Origin: Pseudoflavonifractor phocaeensis
GTDB lineage: Bacteria; Bacillota; Clostridia; Oscillospirales; Oscillospiraceae
Reading direction: 5' to 3'
DNA: 64,000 bases
Assembly: GCF_021531815.1 (NCBI RefSeq)
Contig: NZ_JADYUM010000010.1
Span: 43,253-107,252 of the forward strand
In this document: positions 61,383 through 64,000 of the stretch, one piece after another
How positions within the stretch are numbered: position 1 is the first letter of the stretch
Layout: each line of letters starts with the position of its first letter
Notes under the pieces: model-generated
The model's input: only the letters and a program-made list of their open reading frames with translations
Database searches by the model: none
Told to the model about the DNA's origin: nothing
Made by a program: the position numbers and the translations under genes

Positions 61383-62004
61383 GTGGTTCACCCATTACAC
61401 CGTAGAGCAGAATATCGATCTGACGGTGACACCTTTCTTCGTGTTTCAACAGGGCCTCTTGCGGGGAGGCCTTGCCCCGGAAAGCGGCCCGGTAGTGGAT
61501 GTTGAAATAGTCCAGATACAGCCGGAAGTCCTCCACCACGGCCTCCACAGAGAGGCCCGCCCGCAGCGGAGCGCTGTCCAGCAGGCCGGTGAGGACGGAG
61601 ATGTTCAGTTCGTCAAAAGCCCGGCGGCGGTCCGCGATCTGGTCCCACAGGCCGGCGGGGGGATCGAGGGCCGCGTCCGCGAAGATGCCGAGATACCGGG
61701 GATGGTCGGCGAAGAAGCGCAGACGGGCGTCAAAATAGGCCCGCAGCCGCTCCCGGGCCGGGCCGGACAGGCTGGCGGCCGCATCCTTTAAATAGGCGGT
61801 GAAGGCGTCGAAGCAGGCCTCCACGCACAGCAGGTACAGCTCATCCTTGTCTTTAAAATAGTGGTAAATGATGCCTTTGGAGATGCCCTTTTCTCCGCAG
61901 ACCGTATTTAAGGACGCCCCATCGTACCCCTTGGCGGAAAACTCCTCCATGGCGGCGTCCAGAATGCGCTGCCGGGACAGGGCGTTTTTTTCTTCCCGCT
62001 TCAT
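61372..62004 (-). CDS. TetR-family repressor
   Basis: 210 residues from the ATG at 62004 (AAGGGAGGCTTTT upstream). The N-terminal HTH is LSRQRILDAAMEEFSAKGYD, GASLNTVCGEKGISKGIIYH, YFKDKDELYLLCVE. The C-terminal ligand-binding part is helical (ERLRAYFDARLRFFADHPRY). The stop lies inside the start region of the MATE gene, so the repressor and pump are co-transcribed. An operator-like inverted repeat covers its promoter. Confidence 0.92.
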   Translation of the reverse strand: MKREEKNALSRQRILDAAMEEFSAKGYDGASLNTVCGEKGISKGIIYHYFKDKDELYLLCVEACFDAFTAYLKDAAASLSGPARERLRAYFDARLRFFADHPRYLGIFADAALDPPAGLWDQIADRRRAFDELNISVLTGLLDSAPLRAGLSVEAVVEDFRLYLDYFNIHYRAAFRGKASPQEALLKHEERCHRQIDILLYGVMGEPHET

Positions 62005-62026
62005 AAAAGCCTCCCTTATAAAAATA

Positions 62027-62074
62027 GACCACCCGGCCTGTTTAGGAGTGATACCACAAACAGACCGGGTGGTC
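62027..62074 (-). promoter_or_regulatory. TetR operator candidate
   Basis: GACCACCCGGCCTGTTT (62027-62043) and AAACAGACCGGGTGGTC (62058-62074) form a 17-bp inverted repeat with one mismatch and a 14-base centre. On the minus strand TTGACC (62076-62071) overlaps one arm and could be the -35. Confidence 0.7.
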
Positions 62075-62128
62075 AATTCTTTTGCCCTTGGGCAGTTGTA
62101 AACTTTTTGTGTCCGGAATGGGACTCCC

Positions 62129-62461
62129 CTATTGCCAGCTCTCCCAGACCTCGGGGCGGTACCCCACGGTGGCCTGCTTGCCGTTGCGGACGATGGGGGT
62201 GCGCAGCAGGGAGGGGTCTTCAAAGAGGTGGTCCAGCTTGGCCTGGTCGGAGGCCAGGTAGGACAGCAGGGCGGCGTCGGGGTGGCCGGGGTCGATCATG
62301 GCCTCCAGGCCCACCGCGTTTTTCACGCTGGCCAGCTCTCCCCGGCTCATGCCGAATTTTTTCAGGTCCACGGCCTGGAATTTGATCCGCCGCTCCTTGA
62401 ACCACCGCTCTGCCTTTTTGGTGTCGAAGCACTTGCTTTTGCCGAAAATTTGGATGTTCAT
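62129..62461 (-). CDS. ArsC/Spx-like thioredoxin-fold protein
   Basis: 110 residues from the ATG at 62461 (TGGAGGAAACA upstream). The motif order fits the ArsC/Spx/YffB superfamily: IQIFGKSKCFDTKKAERWFK with a single Cys, KFQAVDLKKFGMSRGELASV, then LLRTPIVRNGKQATVGYRPE. No CxxC is present, so it is not Spx proper; it could be a glutaredoxin-like arsenate reductase homologue. It overlaps the DUF1653 gene by 4 bp. Confidence 0.85.
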   Translation of the reverse strand: MNIQIFGKSKCFDTKKAERWFKERRIKFQAVDLKKFGMSRGELASVKNAVGLEAMIDPGHPDAALLSYLASDQAKLDHLFEDPSLLRTPIVRNGKQATVGYRPEVWESWQ

Positions 62462-62676
62462 GTTGTTTCCTCCATCAAAACGAACCGGGGGCCGGAATAG
62501 CCCTCCCGCGTGACGGTTTCGCTCCACATGGCCGCGGGCCGGACCCACAGGCCGCCCTCCCCGTACAGGGCGCGGTACACCGCCATGGGCTCCCCTGTCT
62601 CCGAGTGGGTAGCCACCCCCAGCAGCTGGTATTCTTTCCCCTTGAAGTGCCGGTAACGGCCCGGTTTGAGCTCCAT
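62458..62676 (-). CDS. DUF1653 family protein
   Basis: 72 residues from the ATG at 62676 (GGGGAGGCGGAGCGG upstream). It matches DUF1653: MELKPGRYRHFKGKEYQLLG, HSETGEPMAVYRALYGEGGL, WVRPAAMWSETVTREGYSGP. Small beta-rich domain of unknown function. First gene of a two-gene unit; the stop and the next ATG overlap (ATGA). Confidence 0.9.
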   Translation of the reverse strand: MELKPGRYRHFKGKEYQLLGVATHSETGEPMAVYRALYGEGGLWVRPAAMWSETVTREGYSGPRFVLMEETT

Positions 62677-62818
62677 CCGCTCCGCCTCCCCTGCGATTTT
62701 TAAAATAGTATACCATGGTTGACCGCTGCTGAAAAGGGCTGTTTCGAACGGGATGAAAGGCCGGGAAACAGCCATACTAACCGTCATAAGCCACAACGAT
62801 GGGAGGACGGTCGCACAC

Positions 62819-64000
62819 ATGAAAGCTGTCATCATGGCCGGCGGAGAGGGCACCCGCCTGCGCCCCCTGTCCCTGGGCATGCCCAAGCCCATGACGCCCC
62901 TGTTCGGCAGGCCGGTGATGGAGCACATCCTCTCCCTGCTGAAGCGGCACGGGATCACCGACATCTGCGTCACCCTGTGCTACAAGCCCCAGGCGGTGAC
63001 GGACTATTTTGGGGACGGGGAGCGCTTTGGGGTCCGGCTTACCTATTTTGTGGAGGAGGAACCCCTGGGCACGGCGGGCAGCGTGAAAAACTGCATGTCC
63101 CATCTGGGCCGTGAGGATTTTTTGGTCATCAGCGGGGACTGTGTCTGTGACCTGGACCTGGGCCGGCTGGCCTCCTTCCACCGGGAGCGGGGCGCGGCAG
63201 CCACCCTGGCCCTGTACGCCCACAGCACCCCCCTGGAGTACGGCCTGGTGGTCACCGGGCCGGCGGGAAAGGTGGAGCGCTTTGTGGAAAAGCCCGCATG
63301 GGGCCAGGTGGTCACCAACCAGGTGAACACGGGGATCTACCTCCTCTCCCCCGCCGCCATGGACCGGGTCCCGGAAGGGAAATCCTTCGACTTCGGGAAG
63401 GACCTGTTTCCCACATTGTTAAAGGAAGGCGCGCCCCTCTACGGCTGCCCTCTGGAGGGCTACTGGTGCGACATGGGGGACTGCGGGGCCTACCTGAGCT
63501 GTGTGGGGGACGCCCTGGCCGGCAAGGTGGAGCTGGACCTGGGCCTGCCCCGGCGGGGAGAGGGGATCTGGTCCGCCGGGCCGGTGCCGGAAGACGCTGT
63601 CCTGACGCCTCCCTGCTGGCTGGGACCGGGGGTGTCTGTGGGACCGGGGGCAGAACTGGGGCCCTGCGCCGTGTTGGACCGGGGAGCCAAGGCGGAGGAG
63701 AAAAGCGTTCTCCGCCGGTCCGTTTTGCTGGAGGAGGCCTGTGTGGGGCCCGGGACGCGCCTGGACGGGGCCATCCTGTGCCGGGGAGCCTCCGTCCGCA
63801 AAGGGGCGGAGCTGCGCCCCGGCACAGTGCTGGGGGAACACGCTCTGGCGGAGGAGGGGGCCGTTTTGCTGGAGCGGGTGCGGCTGTGGCCCGGCCAGAC
63901 CGCCCCGGCGGGATGCCGCCTGTTCCGATCCGTCACCTGCGGAAGCCAGATGGGCGTCCTCCGCTTCGGAGACGGCGGGGTGATCCGGGGGGTGCTGGGG
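62819..64000 (+). CDS. NDP-sugar pyrophosphorylase / mannose-1-phosphate guanylyltransferase, cut by the window end
   Basis: The ATG at 62819 opens 394 codons without a stop. The nucleotidyltransferase signature is MKAVIMAGGEGTRLRPLSLG, with MPKPMTPLFGRPVMEHILSL, EEPLGTAGSVKNCMSHLG and FLVISGDCVCDLDLGRLA. From about residue 250 hexapeptide-like repeats (WLGPGVSVGPGAELGPCAVL, ASVRKGAELRPGTVLGEHAL) form a left-handed beta helix. In Clostridia such proteins often continue into a phosphomannomutase/phosphoglucomutase domain, which would lie beyond the window. GGGAGG lies 12 bp upstream, slightly distant. Confidence 0.9.
   Translation, partial: MKAVIMAGGEGTRLRPLSLGMPKPMTPLFGRPVMEHILSLLKRHGITDICVTLCYKPQAVTDYFGDGERFGVRLTYFVEEEPLGTAGSVKNCMSHLGREDFLVISGDCVCDLDLGRLASFHRERGAAATLALYAHSTPLEYGLVVTGPAGKVERFVEKPAWGQVVTNQVNTGIYLLSPAAMDRVPEGKSFDFGKDLFPTLLKEGAPLYGCPLEGYWCDMGDCGAYLSCVGDALAGKVELDLGLPRRGEGIWSAGPVPEDAVLTPPCWLGPGVSVGPGAELGPCAVLDRGAKAEEKSVLRRSVLLEEACVGPGTRLDGAILCRGASVRKGAELRPGTVLGEHALAEEGAVLLERVRLWPGQTAPAGCRLFRSVTCGSQMGVLRFGDGGVIRGVLG

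Overview
The window looks like the chromosome of a fairly GC-rich, spore-forming gut Clostridium of the Oscillospiraceae type (Flavonifractor/Lawsonibacter/Intestinimonas-like). This is inferred from the gene set (spoIID, sortase pili with LPxTG signals, S-layer-homology proteins, Tn4451/Tn1549-type conjugative element genes) and from strong GGAGG ribosome sites. No RNA genes or CRISPR arrays were seen.

1-24.4 kb is a rearranged integrative conjugative element (ICE), mostly on the minus strand. It holds tandem large serine recombinases, a TnpW-like protein, a sigma-like regulator, XRE regulators, a SLOG protein, a relaxase/MobC mobilisation set, a DUF3849 protein, an NlpC/P60-helicase fusion and the C-terminal half of a VirB4 ATPase. 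Its cargo (4.4-15.2 kb) is a cassette of a LuxR/MalT-type regulator, DUF2442 proteins and a secreted S-layer-homology protein. The cassette is present twice, and the second regulator copy is gutted by an internal deletion. The ICE core shows several frame-compatible rearrangements: a ~1.34-kb inversion (19381-20719) whose reversal restores two overlapping reading frames and a missing ribosome site, two in-frame deletions in the helicase/NlpC genes, and a VirB4 cut inside an intein that sits in its Walker A motif. The element ends abruptly against the C-terminal half of sat.

24.4-28 kb: sat remnant, cysK with a consensus promoter, and pdxS-pdxT (PLP synthesis). 28-39 kb: a c-di-GMP-I-type riboswitch candidate followed by a complete sortase-pilus operon (coiled-coil protein, signal peptidase I, Cys/His-repeat adhesin, major pilin, class C sortase, second LPxTG pilin, second sortase). 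39-42.3 kb: an FHA-FtsW/RodA fusion and a penicillin-binding protein. 42.5-47.7 kb: trmO, a TauE/SafE exporter, a four-gene overlapping operon (MerR, two small membrane proteins, YbjQ), lactate/malate-type dehydrogenase and spoIID.

47.7-53.6 kb: a hairpin cluster, mnmE, three tandem DnaA-box-like 9-mers, an FAD oxidoreductase, and an ArsR-permease-thioredoxin operon with two identical operators. 53.6-57.8 kb: a frameshifted small membrane protein, a TRAP permease fused to the end of a TAXI solute-binding protein, a decayed surface-protein fragment and rplM-rpsI. 58-64 kb: a TtcA-like tRNA thiolase, a transglutaminase-like lipoprotein, a frameshifted MATE pump and its TetR regulator, an ArsC/Spx-like protein, a DUF1653 protein and a sugar-phosphate nucleotidyltransferase cut by the window end. 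Three genes between 53.7 and 61.3 kb are each broken by a single base, so sequence accuracy should be kept in mind.
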